From: Flagellimonas sp. MMG031 | GTDB lineage: Bacteria; Bacteroidota; Bacteroidia; Flavobacteriales; Flavobacteriaceae | Assembly: GCF_040112705.1 (NCBI RefSeq) | Contig: NZ_CP157804.1 | Coordinates: forward strand, 3,280,001-3,344,000 | Reading direction: 5' to 3' | Length of the DNA: 64,000 bases | Shown: positions 44,630-53,349 of the stretch, piece by piece | How the letters are laid out: each line of letters opens with the position of its first letter | How positions within the stretch are numbered: position 1 is the stretch's first letter | Notes under the pieces: model-generated | What the model saw: only the letters and a program-made list of their open reading frames with translations | Database searches by the model: none | Told to the model about the DNA's origin: nothing | Position numbers and translations under genes: made by a program

Positions 44630-45391
44630 TTAGTTTTGCGCCAATCCAATAAGGGCGTCAACACCATTGGCTTCCTGTGAATCTGGATATTCTTCCTTAA
44701 TCCGTTCAAAAAATTCCAATGCCTTTGCTTTTTCGTTCAAGTCCAAGGCAACTACTCCTGCCTTGTACAAGAATCGTGGGGCGGTAAATTCGTTGTCGCT
44801 ATGCGCAATGGCCTTCTCGTAGTAATCCAAGGCATCCTCGGGCTGGTTCAATTGGGAAAATGCATCACCAATGCCTCCCTTTGCCATGGCTCCCATGATA
44901 TCGTCATCGGAAGAAAAACTTTCCAAATGCTCAATGGCCAAATCGTACTGTTTCAAATTCAGGTAGGTCATCCCAGCAGAGTACTTGGCCAAGTTGGCCG
45001 CTTTGGTACCGCTGTACTCCTCCATAATGTCCAAGAAACCATATTTTCCCTGTGCACCGTTCAATGCCAAGGTGAACAACGAGTCCCTCTGGGTCTCACT
45101 GGCCAAAGCCTGATCAAAATATTGTTGCGGATAAAAAAGTTCGTTTGCAGCGGAAGCCTCTTTCGGATTTTGAATGAATTGATGGTAACCCAAATAGGCC
45201 AAAACACCGATCGCTACCACTCCAATAACGCCCAAAATGTAGTTTTGGTTCTTTTGAACCCATGCTTCGGTCTTGGAAGCACTTTCGTCCAACGTATTGA
45301 ATACTTCGGCCGTAGTACTATCGTGTTCCTCTAGCTGAGCTTCCTCTTCCTTATTTTTTGGCTTAAAGCCTCTCTTCTTGTATGTTGCCAT
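44630..45391 (-). CDS. membrane-anchored tetratricopeptide-repeat protein
   Basis: This 253-residue protein has a charged cytoplasmic N-terminus, one membrane helix (about 50-68: YILGVIGVVAIGVLAYLGY) and four or five TPR motifs in a periplasmic part. Examples are AGMTYLNLKQYDLAIEHLE and IGDAFSQLNQPEDALDYYE. Topology and repeat type resemble YfgM, an ancillary chaperone-like protein, but that assignment is tentative. A good promoter precedes it at 45412-45439; ribH follows after 3 bp. Confidence 0.85.
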   Translation of the reverse strand: MATYKKRGFKPKNKEEEAQLEEHDSTTAEVFNTLDESASKTEAWVQKNQNYILGVIGVVAIGVLAYLGYHQFIQNPKEASAANELFYPQQYFDQALASETQRDSLFTLALNGAQGKYGFLDIMEEYSGTKAANLAKYSAGMTYLNLKQYDLAIEHLESFSSDDDIMGAMAKGGIGDAFSQLNQPEDALDYYEKAIAHSDNEFTAPRFLYKAGVVALDLNEKAKALEFFERIKEEYPDSQEANGVDALIGLAQN

Positions 45392-45411
45392 CCGTCATTT
45401 AATTGGTCGCG

Positions 45412-45439
45412 CAAAAATAAAGTTTTTATCCAAAACCAA
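45412..45439 (-). promoter_or_regulatory. promoter of the TPR-ribH unit
   Basis: The minus strand reads TTG (45437-45439), 17 bases, then a perfect TATTTTTG (45412-45419). Transcription would start about 15 bases before the ATG at 45391. Confidence 0.6.
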
Positions 45440-45455
45440 AAGCTAATTTATTCGT

Positions 45456-45463
45456 TATTTTTG
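45456..45463 (+). promoter_or_regulatory. -7 element of the recF promoter
   Basis: A perfect TATTTTTG about 57 bases before the recF ATG. No good TTG lies at the -33 position. It diverges from the TPR gene promoter 17 bp away. Confidence 0.45.
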
Positions 45464-45519
45464 GATTCCCGTTTTGGATGGGCCACCTTTTAACCCCAAA
45501 TTTGTTTCTCACGGTTTTT

Positions 45520-46599
45520 ATGTTTTTAAGACATTTATCCTTAGTCAATTACAAGAATTTCGATTCCAAGACCTTGGAATTCGACCCGGTAATCAACTGT
45601 TTGGTGGGCGATAACGGGGTGGGCAAGACCAATGTTTTGGACTCCATTTACCACTTGTGCTTTGGCAAGAGCTACTTTAATCCCGTCTCTACGCAAAACA
45701 TAAAACACGATACCGATTTTTTTGTGGTTGAAGGGGAATTTGAGAAACAAGGACGGACCGAAAAGATACTGTGCTCCTTTAAAAAAGGCACCAAAAAAGT
45801 AATCAAACGCAATGGAAAACCCTATGAAAAGTTTTCCGAACACATTGGTTTTTTGCCTTTGGTCATCATTTCCCCTTCGGACCGTGACTTGATTTTGGAG
45901 GGCAGCGAGACCCGCAGAAAGTTTATGGACGGGGTCATTTCGCAGTCGGATAAAGTGTATCTACAAAACCTCATCAAATACAACAAGGTAGTTTCGCAGC
46001 GGAATTCCCTGCTCAAATATTTTGCCGCCAATCGAACGTTTGACAAGGACACCTTGAGCATTTACAATGAGCAAATGCAAACCTTGGGAACGGCCATCCA
46101 CCAAAAGAGGGTAGCTTTTATTGAAGCTTTCTTGCCCATTTTCAAGGAACAATACCACAACATTTCGGAGAAGGACGAGCAAATCGACCTCACTTATGAT
46201 AGCCAATTGACGGATGATTCCCTATTGCAGCTATTGGAAAAAAATATTGAGAAAGACCGTGCCCTTCAATACACATCGGTGGGGGTGCACAAAGACGACC
46301 TTAGCTTTACGATTGCAGGTCATCCCATCAAAAAATTTGGCAGCCAAGGCCAGCAAAAATCATTTTTGATTGCCTTAAAACTCGCTCAGTTTCATTTCAT
46401 CAAGCAACTGGCGGACACCACTCCCATTTTATTGTTGGATGATATTTTTGACAAACTGGATGAAAACCGGGTGTCCCATATCGTAGGATTGGTAAAGGAT
46501 GAAAACTTTGGTCAGATATTTATCAGCGATACCCACGCCGACCGTACCGAAAATGTGGTCAAGAACATCCATCAGAGTTATAAAATTTTTACCTTGTAG
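45520..46599 (+). CDS. recF: DNA replication and repair protein RecF
   Basis: RecF loads RecA at single-strand gaps together with RecO and RecR. The 359-residue SMC-like ATPase has the P-loop GDNGVGKTN (about 30-38), the signature [16 protein letters not shown] and Walker [17 protein letters not shown]. The ATG at 45520 begins the conserved [14 protein letters not shown]; an upstream ATG-equivalent adds 14 unconserved residues. It is followed closely by a lipoprotein gene and a DciA-like gene. Confidence 0.95.
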   Translation: MFLRHLSLVNYKNFDSKTLEFDPVINCLVGDNGVGKTNVLDSIYHLCFGKSYFNPVSTQNIKHDTDFFVVEGEFEKQGRTEKILCSFKKGTKKVIKRNGKPYEKFSEHIGFLPLVIISPSDRDLILEGSETRRKFMDGVISQSDKVYLQNLIKYNKVVSQRNSLLKYFAANRTFDKDTLSIYNEQMQTLGTAIHQKRVAFIEAFLPIFKEQYHNISEKDEQIDLTYDSQLTDDSLLQLLEKNIEKDRALQYTSVGVHKDDLSFTIAGHPIKKFGSQGQQKSFLIALKLAQFHFIKQLADTTPILLLDDIFDKLDENRVSHIVGLVKDENFGQIFISDTHADRTENVVKNIHQSYKIFTL

Positions 46600-46603
46600 C
46601 ATC

Positions 46604-47026
46604 ATGCGAAGAATCCTTTTCATTTTGGTTATTTTGATGTTGTGGCGTTGTGGCAATCCGTCCGTGAACCCAGATGATTTGCATTATTTGAATGGATACT
46701 GGGAAATTTCGGAAGTAGAATTCCCCAATGGAGCCACAAAGGAATATGGCATCAATCCTACTATCGATTTTATTCAAATAGAAAACGGAAAGGGATTCCG
46801 AAAAAAACTAAAGCCCCAATTTGATGGCACTTATGACACGTCAAAAGATGTGGAAAGCTTGTCTACCGCCACCACCAATGGCAGCATCCTGCTACGTTAT
46901 TCAACCCCGTTGAGCGAATGGGAAGAAAAATTGGTACAGCTGGACTCCCTATCTTTTTCTGTGGTCAACGACGAAGGGGTGACCTACCGATATAACCGTT
47001 TTGAACCCATAAAAATTCCGCAATAA
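46604..47026 (+). CDS. lipocalin-like lipoprotein
   Basis: This 140-residue protein starts at the ATG 46604, chosen because it gives a lipoprotein signal with Cys16 (LMLWRC). The mature part begins with a LNGYWEISEVEFPNG segment, typical of lipocalin-like beta-barrel domains, and is rich in predicted strands. Function is unknown. It lies 4 bp after recF and shares the TAATG junction with the DciA-like gene. Confidence 0.75.
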   Translation: MRRILFILVILMLWRCGNPSVNPDDLHYLNGYWEISEVEFPNGATKEYGINPTIDFIQIENGKGFRKKLKPQFDGTYDTSKDVESLSTATTNGSILLRYSTPLSEWEEKLVQLDSLSFSVVNDEGVTYRYNRFEPIKIPQ

Positions 47027-47322
47027 TGGCGAAAAGACACAGTTCACATATCCCATTGAGCGAAGCTTTGAGCGAGTTTATACAGGAAAACAAGCTGCAA
47101 AAGGGCATGGACAGGGTAAATGCACGTGATGCCTGGTCGAGCCTCATGGGGAACGGGGTAAACAACTATACCACCAGTGTGGAGTTGAAGAATGAAACCT
47201 TATATGTGTCGTTATCGTCTTCTGTGCTTCGGGAAGAGTTGAGTTTGGGCAAATCCAAGATCATTAAAATGATCAATGAAGAGTTGGGCAAGGAATTGGT
47301 CAAAAAATTGGTGTTGCGGTAA
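47026..47322 (+). CDS. DUF721/DciA-like protein
   Basis: This 98-residue protein belongs to the DUF721 group, whose member DciA loads the replicative helicase in bacteria lacking DnaC/DnaI. It is basic at the start, then has the AWSSLMGNGVNNYT and LYVSLSSSVLREEL segments typical of the KH-like domain. The start overlaps the preceding stop (TAATG). Its place two genes after recF fits a replication role. Whether it loads DnaB here is inferred from the family. Confidence 0.85.
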   Translation: MAKRHSSHIPLSEALSEFIQENKLQKGMDRVNARDAWSSLMGNGVNNYTTSVELKNETLYVSLSSSVLREELSLGKSKIIKMINEELGKELVKKLVLR

Positions 47323-47326
47323 AATG

Positions 47327-47702
47327 CGTCATGCTGAACTCGATTCAGCATTTCACCCTTAACATAGGTTCAGTATTGTGCTTCGACTACGCTCTGCTAC
47401 CGTACAGAATGACAATGTAGATTTCTCACCTACGTTCGAAATGACAAAAAAACGTCATGCTGAACCCGATTCAGCATCTCATCCTTAACAAAGATTTAGT
47501 GTTGTGCTTCGACCACGCTCAGTCACCGCACAGAATGACAATGTAGATTTCTCACCTACGTTCGAAATGACAAAATAAACGTCATGCTGAACTCGATTCA
47601 GCATCTCATCTTCAATATAAATTCAGTGTTGTGCTTGGACTACGCTCAGCTACCGTGCAGGATGACAATGTAGATTTCTCACTTACGTTCGAAATGACAA
47701 TA
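47327..47702. repeat. three tandem 126-bp repeat units
   Basis: Units begin at 47327, 47453 and 47580 (spacing 126 and 127). Each starts CGTCATGCTGAAC, with the palindrome ATGCTGAA-(5)-TTCAGCAT. Each continues through a GTGCTTCGACTACGCTC-like segment and ends TACGTTCGAAATGACAA. Differences between units are scattered, mostly in the middle. No open frame is shared by all units. Together with the hairpin at 47713 they fill most of the 557-bp gap after the DciA-like gene. Confidence 0.85.
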
Positions 47703-47712
47703 AGAACCCTGA

Positions 47713-47738
47713 GTCGTTTCGAGCGAGCGAAGCGACGA
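47713..47738. repeat. GTCG-TTTCG hairpin after the tandem repeat
   Basis: GTCGTTTCGAGCGAGCGAAG followed by CGAC forms an imperfect stem (GTCGtTTCG / CGAAgCGAC) and resembles the GTCGAG core of the dispersed repeats. It may be a degenerate end unit of the array. Confidence 0.5.
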
Positions 47739-47833
47739 GAAATCCAACATTGTTCATCAAACTGAATCCGCTTGCCAGTAATGTCTTTTTTCTAGGTTTA
47801 ACTCATTTGGATTCCTAAATAACTACCAAAAAA

Positions 47834-47853
47834 AGCCACCCGGATAGGTGGCT
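47834..47853 (-). terminator. factor-independent terminator of ndk
   Basis: AGCCACC / GGTGGCT stem with a 6-base loop, followed on the minus strand by seven T residues. It lies 27 bp past the ndk stop. Confidence 0.85.
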
Positions 47854-47879
47854 CTCTTAAAAAATATGTTGAGTATCGA

Positions 47880-48299
47880 TTAGTAGATTTCCCTTCCGGA
47901 GAAGTGGAAAGCACCTTCGATAGCTGCGTTTTCATCGCTATCGGAACCGTGTACTGCATTTTCACCAATGCTGGCAGCATACAATTTTCTGATGGTGCCC
48001 TCGGCAGCCTCAGCTGGATTGGTGGCACCGATCAGTGCACGGAAATCATCCACGGCATTGTCTTTTTCCAAGATGGCTGCTACAATGGGACCTCTGGTCA
48101 TAAACTCCACCAATTCACCAAAAAACGGACGCTCTTTGTGGATGGCATAGAATATTTCGGCATCCCTCTTGCTCAACTGTGTGTACTTCATGGCCACAAT
48201 CTTAAATCCAGCAGCCGTAATTTTATCCAAAATTGCGCCAATATACCCGTTTTCAACGGCATCAGGCTTAATCATGGTAAATGTTCTATTTCCAGTCAT
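47880..48299 (-). CDS. ndk: nucleoside-diphosphate kinase
   Basis: Ndk transfers the terminal phosphate between nucleoside triphosphates and diphosphates through a phosphohistidine. The 139-residue enzyme has [16 protein letters not shown] near the start, [15 protein letters not shown], and the active-site His117 in NAVHGSDS. It is a single-gene unit: a strong promoter lies at 48315-48344 and a terminator follows the stop. Confidence 0.97.
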   Translation of the reverse strand: MTGNRTFTMIKPDAVENGYIGAILDKITAAGFKIVAMKYTQLSKRDAEIFYAIHKERPFFGELVEFMTRGPIVAAILEKDNAVDDFRALIGATNPAEAAEGTIRKLYAASIGENAVHGSDSDENAAIEGAFHFSGREIY

Positions 48300-48314
48300 T
48301 TTTTAAATTTTGCG

Positions 48315-48344
48315 CAAACTTACGCTTTTTCGACCAAGGTACAA
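48315..48344 (-). promoter_or_regulatory. promoter of ndk
   Basis: The minus strand reads TTG (48342-48344), 19 bases, then a perfect TAAGTTTG (48315-48322), 15 bases before the ATG. It lies in the short gap after the phosphatase gene. Confidence 0.65.
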
Positions 48345-48347
48345 GGC

Positions 48348-49382
48348 TCAATAGCGTTGTTTTAACTCTTGCAGCACCTCTCCGTTATCACCCATCATCT
48401 TAAATTCCGCCGCTTTATCCTGTATGTAGAGGTTAATGATTCCATAGCTTTTGTCGGACACCACCTCACCTACCCGATGTTGGTTCGGCTCCCCGCTGAA
48501 GCTGGAATAAGAATGGGTAAGTCCACTGCTGGTAAAGTCGATCAATGGATACGAAAGACCAGTAATATCGGTTTTGGAGAATTCCGAAATATGTCGGTCA
48601 CCAGATAAGAGCACCACACCCTTAGCCCCTGATTGGGCAATCAGACTTTCCAGTTTTTTAACCTCCAAGGGAAAGTTGCCCCAGGTCTCAAACCCATGTT
48701 CTCCGGACAACACTTGAATACTGGACATAATCAAATTGAAATCGGCTTCAGATTGGTTCAGTTCATTCTCCAACCATTGCCATTGTTTGGCTCCCAAAAT
48801 GGTGGCTGTGGAGTCCATGGTGGGTTCATAACGTCTTTGGGCATCATCACTTTTGATGAGATCACTTCTAAAATATCGGGTATCCAGTACTATAATTTTC
48901 ACTTTTCCAGAAGGCAGCTCGTACTCATGGGAAGCATATACCCCTTCTTGATTCCTCCGTTCACTGTCCGTAGGAACATCCATAAAGTCCAAAAACACTT
49001 GCTGGCTCTCGGCCTTGATGGCAAAATCGGCCCCTCCATCGTTCACTCCAAAATCATGATCGTCCCAAGTTCCAATAACCGGCACTTCCTTTTTCAATTC
49101 CGCATAGCCTGCAACCGTATCCTGCATGGCATAAATGGCCCTTAGTCGTTCCACGTCATCGGTATCGGCATAAACGATATCCCCGCCCCAAATCCAAACA
49201 TCGGGTTGTTGTGCCACAATATCGTCCCAAAACAGGTTGGGTTCCTGCGACATGTTACAAGAGCCAAAAGCTACCACAAAATCGGGGGCTGGCTTTACTT
49301 GGGTCGCTTCTTGTTTTTCGGTTTTTTGTTTGCAGGCGGATAGCAGAAGTACTACTGCCAGCAAGGTGTAAAATTGTTTCAT
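48348..49382 (-). CDS. PhoD-like alkaline phosphatase, lipoprotein
   Basis: This 344-residue protein starts at the ATG 49382, which gives a lipoprotein signal (LLLSAC, about residues 12-17); seven codons of open frame upstream are not needed. The metallophosphatase domain shows VAFGSCN, WGGDIVYADT, GTWDDHDFGVNDGG and LLSGDRHISEF, the usual metal-ligand segments of PhoD-type enzymes. They hydrolyse phosphate diesters and monoesters in the periplasm; the substrate here is open. It is divergent from nrnA. Confidence 0.88.
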   Translation of the reverse strand: MKQFYTLLAVVLLLSACKQKTEKQEATQVKPAPDFVVAFGSCNMSQEPNLFWDDIVAQQPDVWIWGGDIVYADTDDVERLRAIYAMQDTVAGYAELKKEVPVIGTWDDHDFGVNDGGADFAIKAESQQVFLDFMDVPTDSERRNQEGVYASHEYELPSGKVKIIVLDTRYFRSDLIKSDDAQRRYEPTMDSTATILGAKQWQWLENELNQSEADFNLIMSSIQVLSGEHGFETWGNFPLEVKKLESLIAQSGAKGVVLLSGDRHISEFSKTDITGLSYPLIDFTSSGLTHSYSSFSGEPNQHRVGEVVSDKSYGIINLYIQDKAAEFKMMGDNGEVLQELKQRY

Positions 49383-49400
49383 GATGTATTTTTTCCGAAC

Positions 49401-49408
49401 CAAAAATA
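49401..49408 (-). promoter_or_regulatory. -7 element upstream of the PhoD-like gene
   Basis: The minus strand reads TATTTTTG, a perfect match, 18 bases before the ATG at 49382. No convincing -33 element is seen. Confidence 0.4.
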
Positions 49409-49443
49409 CGGATAAACCAAGTTACCTCTATATTATATTATTG

Positions 49444-49451
49444 TATATTTG
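49444..49451 (+). promoter_or_regulatory. -7 element, candidate leaderless promoter of nrnA
   Basis: A perfect TATATTTG ends 5 bases before the ATG at 49457, so transcription would begin at the start codon itself. No clear TTG lies at the -33 position. Confidence 0.45.
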
Positions 49452-49456
49452 GCCGC

Positions 49457-50473
49457 ATGAATTCAGCGGATATCACTACAGTAAAGTCCATTCTTTCCAA
49501 GCCCCAAAAGATTGCCATCATCCCTCACAGAAACCCCGATGGGGATGCCATGGGCTCTTGTTTGGCACTCCACGGCTTTTTGAGCAAAAAGGGACATACC
49601 GTGGCGGTAATTGCTCCCAACGATTACCCTAAATTCCTCAAGTGGATGCCCGGCAACGATTCCGTTATCAATTTTGAGCGGGAAAATCCAAAGGCAAAGG
49701 AAGTGATTGATACGGCGACTGTAATTTTTACATTGGATTTTAACGATTTGTCCCGCGTAGGACAGATGGAAAGCATACTGCAAGAAGCCAAGGCCGATTT
49801 TATTATGATCGACCATCACCAGCAACCCAGCGACTATGCAAAGGTGACCTATTCCGATGTAACCATGAGCTCTACCTGCGAGATGGTGTACAACTTTATC
49901 AATTTTTTGGGGGAAACGGACCAAATTGATGCCGATATCGCCACCAATTTATATACGGGCATTATGACGGACACAGGGTCTTTTAAATATCGTTCCACCT
50001 CCAGCAAAACACACCGCGTTGTAGCTGAACTGATTGACAAGGGAGCGGACAACATGGAAATCCACCGGGAGGTTTTTGATACCAACTCTCCATCCCGATT
50101 GCATTTGTTGGGCGTTGCACTGAGCAATATGGTTATTTTGCCCGAATACCGGACGGCATACATCACCCTGACACAGGATGAGCTGGACCATAATGACTTT
50201 AAAAAAGGGGATACCGAAGGATTCGTAAATTATGGACTAACTTTGGAGGGCATTATTTTCGCGTTGATTTTTATTGAACATCGTGAAGAAGGCATTATCA
50301 AGATCTCGTTGCGCTCGGTTGGTGATTTTTCCGTGAACGAATTTGCCCGTGCGCACTTTAACGGGGGCGGACACAACAATGCCGCTGGCGGACGAAGTGA
50401 GCTTGGCATGGAAGAGACCATAGCCCGTTTCAATGAAATCTTGAAATCCTATAAAAACAAATTGAATCCATGA
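49457..50473 (+). CDS. nrnA: DHH-family nanoRNase / pAp phosphatase
   Basis: NrnA degrades short RNA oligonucleotides and 3'-phosphoadenosine 5'-phosphate. The 338-residue protein has a DHH domain with HRNPDGDAMGS (about residues 24-34), an early Asp in FTLDFN, the DHH box itself in MIDHHQQPSD, and a DHHA1 domain ending in GGGHNNAAGGRS. All metal-site segments look intact. The stop overlaps the gldI start by 4 bp. Confidence 0.92.
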   Translation: MNSADITTVKSILSKPQKIAIIPHRNPDGDAMGSCLALHGFLSKKGHTVAVIAPNDYPKFLKWMPGNDSVINFERENPKAKEVIDTATVIFTLDFNDLSRVGQMESILQEAKADFIMIDHHQQPSDYAKVTYSDVTMSSTCEMVYNFINFLGETDQIDADIATNLYTGIMTDTGSFKYRSTSSKTHRVVAELIDKGADNMEIHREVFDTNSPSRLHLLGVALSNMVILPEYRTAYITLTQDELDHNDFKKGDTEGFVNYGLTLEGIIFALIFIEHREEGIIKISLRSVGDFSVNEFARAHFNGGGHNNAAGGRSELGMEETIARFNEILKSYKNKLNP

Positions 50474-51018
50474 GGTATTGTATCGCGTTGCTGTTGATGG
50501 TATTAGTGATAGGCTGTGGAGGACCGGAGCCAAGAAGACCCGTAGAAGTCAAATCGGGCAGTTTTTTCAAGGAGTCCATAGAACGCACCAAAAAGTTGTT
50601 GGCCGAAGAAGAAAAGGCCATCAGCAACATTATGGAGCAGGATACCGTACACGAATACCTTTCCAGTTCCAATGGCTTTTGGTATTTTTATGAAATCAAA
50701 AATGATACGGCCACTTATCAATTAAAAACAGGCGACCAAATCTTGTTTTCCTATAATTTGATGACCTTGGGCAACGATACCATCTACACGGCTGAGGAAA
50801 TCGGACCGAAATCCCATGTAATCGACAAGCAGCAATTGTTCCCGGGGCTTCAAAATGCGGTGAAACTGCTTAAAATCAATGAAAAAGCCACATTTTTGTT
50901 CCCCTCTCCCCTCGCCTACGGCTATCAAGGGGACAACAAGGCCATCGGCCCCAAAACACCTTTAAAATCATCCGTAGAATTACATACCATAATCATAGAT
51001 AACGACAGTTTAAACTAA
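50470..51018 (+). CDS. gldI: gliding-motility-associated FKBP-type peptidyl-prolyl isomerase lipoprotein GldI
   Basis: This 182-residue lipoprotein has a signal ending VIGC (Cys16), a short linker and an FKBP-type domain with DQILFSYNL, PGLQNAVKLLK and LFPSPLAYGYQGDNK. In Flavobacterium johnsoniae GldI is needed for gliding and type IX secretion, probably as a periplasmic folding factor. It overlaps nrnA by 4 bp and precedes a second isomerase gene by 11 bp. It fits the adhesin at the left end as part of the same secretion and motility biology. Confidence 0.87.
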   Translation: MRYCIALLLMVLVIGCGGPEPRRPVEVKSGSFFKESIERTKKLLAEEEKAISNIMEQDTVHEYLSSSNGFWYFYEIKNDTATYQLKTGDQILFSYNLMTLGNDTIYTAEEIGPKSHVIDKQQLFPGLQNAVKLLKINEKATFLFPSPLAYGYQGDNKAIGPKTPLKSSVELHTIIIDNDSLN

Positions 51019-51029
51019 AACCATAACAA

Positions 51030-52136
51030 ATGAAAAAACTATTTTACATCATACCCTTATTTCTCCTGGTGATCATAGGATGCAAATCGAGCAAATATGC
51101 CGATTTGGGCGACGGTATTTTTGCCGACATCCAGACGACCAAAGGGGACATCATCATTCAATTGGAATACAAAAAAACCCCGGTGACCGTTGCCAATTTT
51201 GTATCCTTGGCCGAGGGCAAGAATCCTTTTGTAAGCGATGAATACAAGGATAAGAAATTCTATGACGGTATTATTTTCCACCGTGTCATCAAAGATTTTA
51301 TGATTCAAGGTGGTGACCCAACAGGTTCAGGTAGTGGTAATATTGGCTATACGTTTAAGGATGAATTCAACGATTCCTTGCGCCACTCCAAAAAAGGAAT
51401 CCTATCCATGGCCAACAGAGGTCCTAAAACCAACAGCAGCCAATTCTTTATCACCCATAAAGCTACCCCGTGGTTGGATGGCAAGCACACCGTTTTCGGG
51501 GAAGTGGTAGCAGGAATGGATGTGGTCGATTCCATTGCCAATGTAAAAACCGGTCAGCGCGACAAGCCCGCCACCGATGTGGTAATGAACCACGTGGAAA
51601 TTGTTCGCAACGGCAAAGAGGCAAGACAATTTGATGCCGTTAAAATCATGAGCGACTACTTTGAGGAGGCCAAGGCCGAAGAGGAAGCCTTCAAAAAAAT
51701 GAAGGAAGATTTGGTAGCTCAGTTCAACGAACAAATCAACGAGGCAGAAGAAACTTCAAGCGGACTTCGCATTCTAAGTTTGAAGGAAGGTGAAGGCGAA
51801 GAGCCCAAAGTGGGACAAATGGTAATGGTAAACTACGCCGGTTGGTTGTTCAATGGTGAGCTGTTCGATAGTAACATTCAAGAGGTTGCGGAAAAATTCA
51901 ATCAATTGAATCCGGGTAGAAGAGATCAGGGCGGTTACCGACCATTCCCCATGTCCTACAGCCCAGATGCACAGCTAGCCGCTGGTTTCCGCGAAGGGCT
52001 GTTGACCATGAAGGTCGGAGACAAAGTACGCTTGTTCATTCCCCCACATTTGGGATATGGAGAAAACGACTACGGCCCCATTCCAGGAGGTTCTACCTTG
52101 GTTTTTGACGTAGAAATTGTTGGAATCCAAGAATAA
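51030..52136 (+). CDS. cyclophilin-FKBP fusion peptidyl-prolyl isomerase, lipoprotein
   Basis: This 368-residue protein joins two unrelated prolyl isomerase folds behind a lipoprotein signal (LLVIIGC). Residues about 25-200 are a cyclophilin with FHRVIKDFMIQGGDPTGSG and NSSQFFIT, including the catalytic Arg. A charged helical linker (about 205-240) leads to an FKBP domain (about 255-368) with VMVNYAGWLFNGELFDSN and a late IPPHLGYGEND. It is probably a periplasmic folding helper, encoded 11 bp after gldI and followed by a terminator. Confidence 0.9.
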   Translation: MKKLFYIIPLFLLVIIGCKSSKYADLGDGIFADIQTTKGDIIIQLEYKKTPVTVANFVSLAEGKNPFVSDEYKDKKFYDGIIFHRVIKDFMIQGGDPTGSGSGNIGYTFKDEFNDSLRHSKKGILSMANRGPKTNSSQFFITHKATPWLDGKHTVFGEVVAGMDVVDSIANVKTGQRDKPATDVVMNHVEIVRNGKEARQFDAVKIMSDYFEEAKAEEEAFKKMKEDLVAQFNEQINEAEETSSGLRILSLKEGEGEEPKVGQMVMVNYAGWLFNGELFDSNIQEVAEKFNQLNPGRRDQGGYRPFPMSYSPDAQLAAGFREGLLTMKVGDKVRLFIPPHLGYGENDYGPIPGGSTLVFDVEIVGIQE

Positions 52137-52158
52137 CGATACTACAACATCACACAAA

Positions 52159-52186
52159 AAGCCGTACTTTTCGTGCGGCTTTTTTA
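52159..52186 (+). terminator. terminator of the nrnA-gldI-isomerase unit
   Basis: AAGCCGTAC / GTGCGGCTT stem with one G-U pair and a 5-base loop, followed by seven T residues. Confidence 0.85.
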
Positions 52187-52216
52187 TTGCCCTAACAAAT
52201 TTGCCTTTCTTGTTCC

Positions 52217-53299
52217 ATGCGACAAAAAACCAAGACCATCATTGCCATCGCACTCCCGATTCAAGTCGTATTGGTCCAATGGATAGGGAGTAATCCCCAA
52301 TTTGTGGAAGATTATTATAGTAATGGGCTTTACCTTTACATTTCAAGCTTTTTGAGAATTGTATTTGGTTGGATTCCGTTTTCGATTGGGGATATCATCT
52401 ATACCGCGCTTGGTATCTTGGCCATCCGGTTTGTTTATAAAAACTGGAAAAACATCACAAAGAAGCCGCTACTTTTCTTAAAGGATATTGTCGTAGTGCT
52501 TTCCCTTGTGTTTTTTGCATTCCACCTACTTTGGGGCATGAACTATCATAGACAACCCATCACTTGGAAACTTGGGATAGAGCGGGAATATACGGTTGAC
52601 GAGCTGGTGGAGTTTACTCGGTATATCGTAACCCAAACCAATCAATATCAACATGAAATTACTGGAGATACCATTTCGCCAGTACATATCCCCTATTCCA
52701 AATCGGAAATATTTACCAAAACGGAAGAGGCCTACGATAACTTTGCAAAGCAATACCCAGATTTCGGGTTTGAGTATCACAGCTTAAAATCATCCATTTA
52801 TAGCGTCCCCCTAACTTTTATGGGCTATGGGGGATACCTCAACCCCTTTACGAACGAAGCCCAAGTGAACGGAATTACGCCCAAGTTCAGATTACCCACG
52901 GTGAGTTGTCACGAAGTGGGACACCAATTGGGTTACTCTGCGGAAGGAGCAACCAATTTTATCGGTTTTTTGGTGGCTTCGGAAAGTGACGATTCATATT
53001 TTAAATATTCCGCCTACAACCATGCCTTGGGGTATTGCTTAACGGACCTATTTTACAAAGATGAGGAGCGGTACAATGAAATAGTGGCCACCATCAACAT
53101 GGGGGTCAAAGAAAATTTTAATGAATTACGCGATTTTTGGGAAAAATATGAGAATCCAATGGAACCTGTCTTTAAATCCGTGTTCAACACATTTTTAAAG
53201 GTGAACAACCAAAAAGAAGGCATCAAAAGTTACAATGGCGTCGTAGGACTCATGATCAACCACCGAAAACAGCAGATGGGTCACCTTTCAAACTTGTAG
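52217..53299 (+). CDS. DUF3810 membrane protein with HEVGH motif
   Basis: This 360-residue protein has two or three N-terminal membrane helices (within residues 7-110) and a long soluble part. His232-Glu-Val-Gly-His236 is a zinc-metallopeptidase HExxH motif, followed by ATNFIGFLVASESDD, whose Glu could be a third ligand. The soluble part is likely periplasmic. The family is known as DUF3810 and has no proven function that I know of. It is a single gene after a terminator. Confidence 0.8.
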   Translation: MRQKTKTIIAIALPIQVVLVQWIGSNPQFVEDYYSNGLYLYISSFLRIVFGWIPFSIGDIIYTALGILAIRFVYKNWKNITKKPLLFLKDIVVVLSLVFFAFHLLWGMNYHRQPITWKLGIEREYTVDELVEFTRYIVTQTNQYQHEITGDTISPVHIPYSKSEIFTKTEEAYDNFAKQYPDFGFEYHSLKSSIYSVPLTFMGYGGYLNPFTNEAQVNGITPKFRLPTVSCHEVGHQLGYSAEGATNFIGFLVASESDDSYFKYSAYNHALGYCLTDLFYKDEERYNEIVATINMGVKENFNELRDFWEKYENPMEPVFKSVFNTFLKVNNQKEGIKSYNGVVGLMINHRKQQMGHLSNL

Positions 53300-53324
53300 A
53301 GTCCTCTAAGTTAGGTTATATTTA
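53294..53324 (+). promoter_or_regulatory. promoter of the amidohydrolase pair
   Basis: TTG (53294-53296), 20 bases, then TATATTTA (53317-53324), one mismatch from the -7 consensus. It overlaps the end of the DUF3810 gene and leaves a leader of about 20 bases. Confidence 0.45.
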
Positions 53325-53349
53325 GAGCGACTAATTCAATTTAAACCCT

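Noticed and set aside
47327..47702. CRISPR array
   Set aside because: Units of 126 bp repeat along their whole length; there is no short-repeat and unique-spacer pattern and no cas gene.
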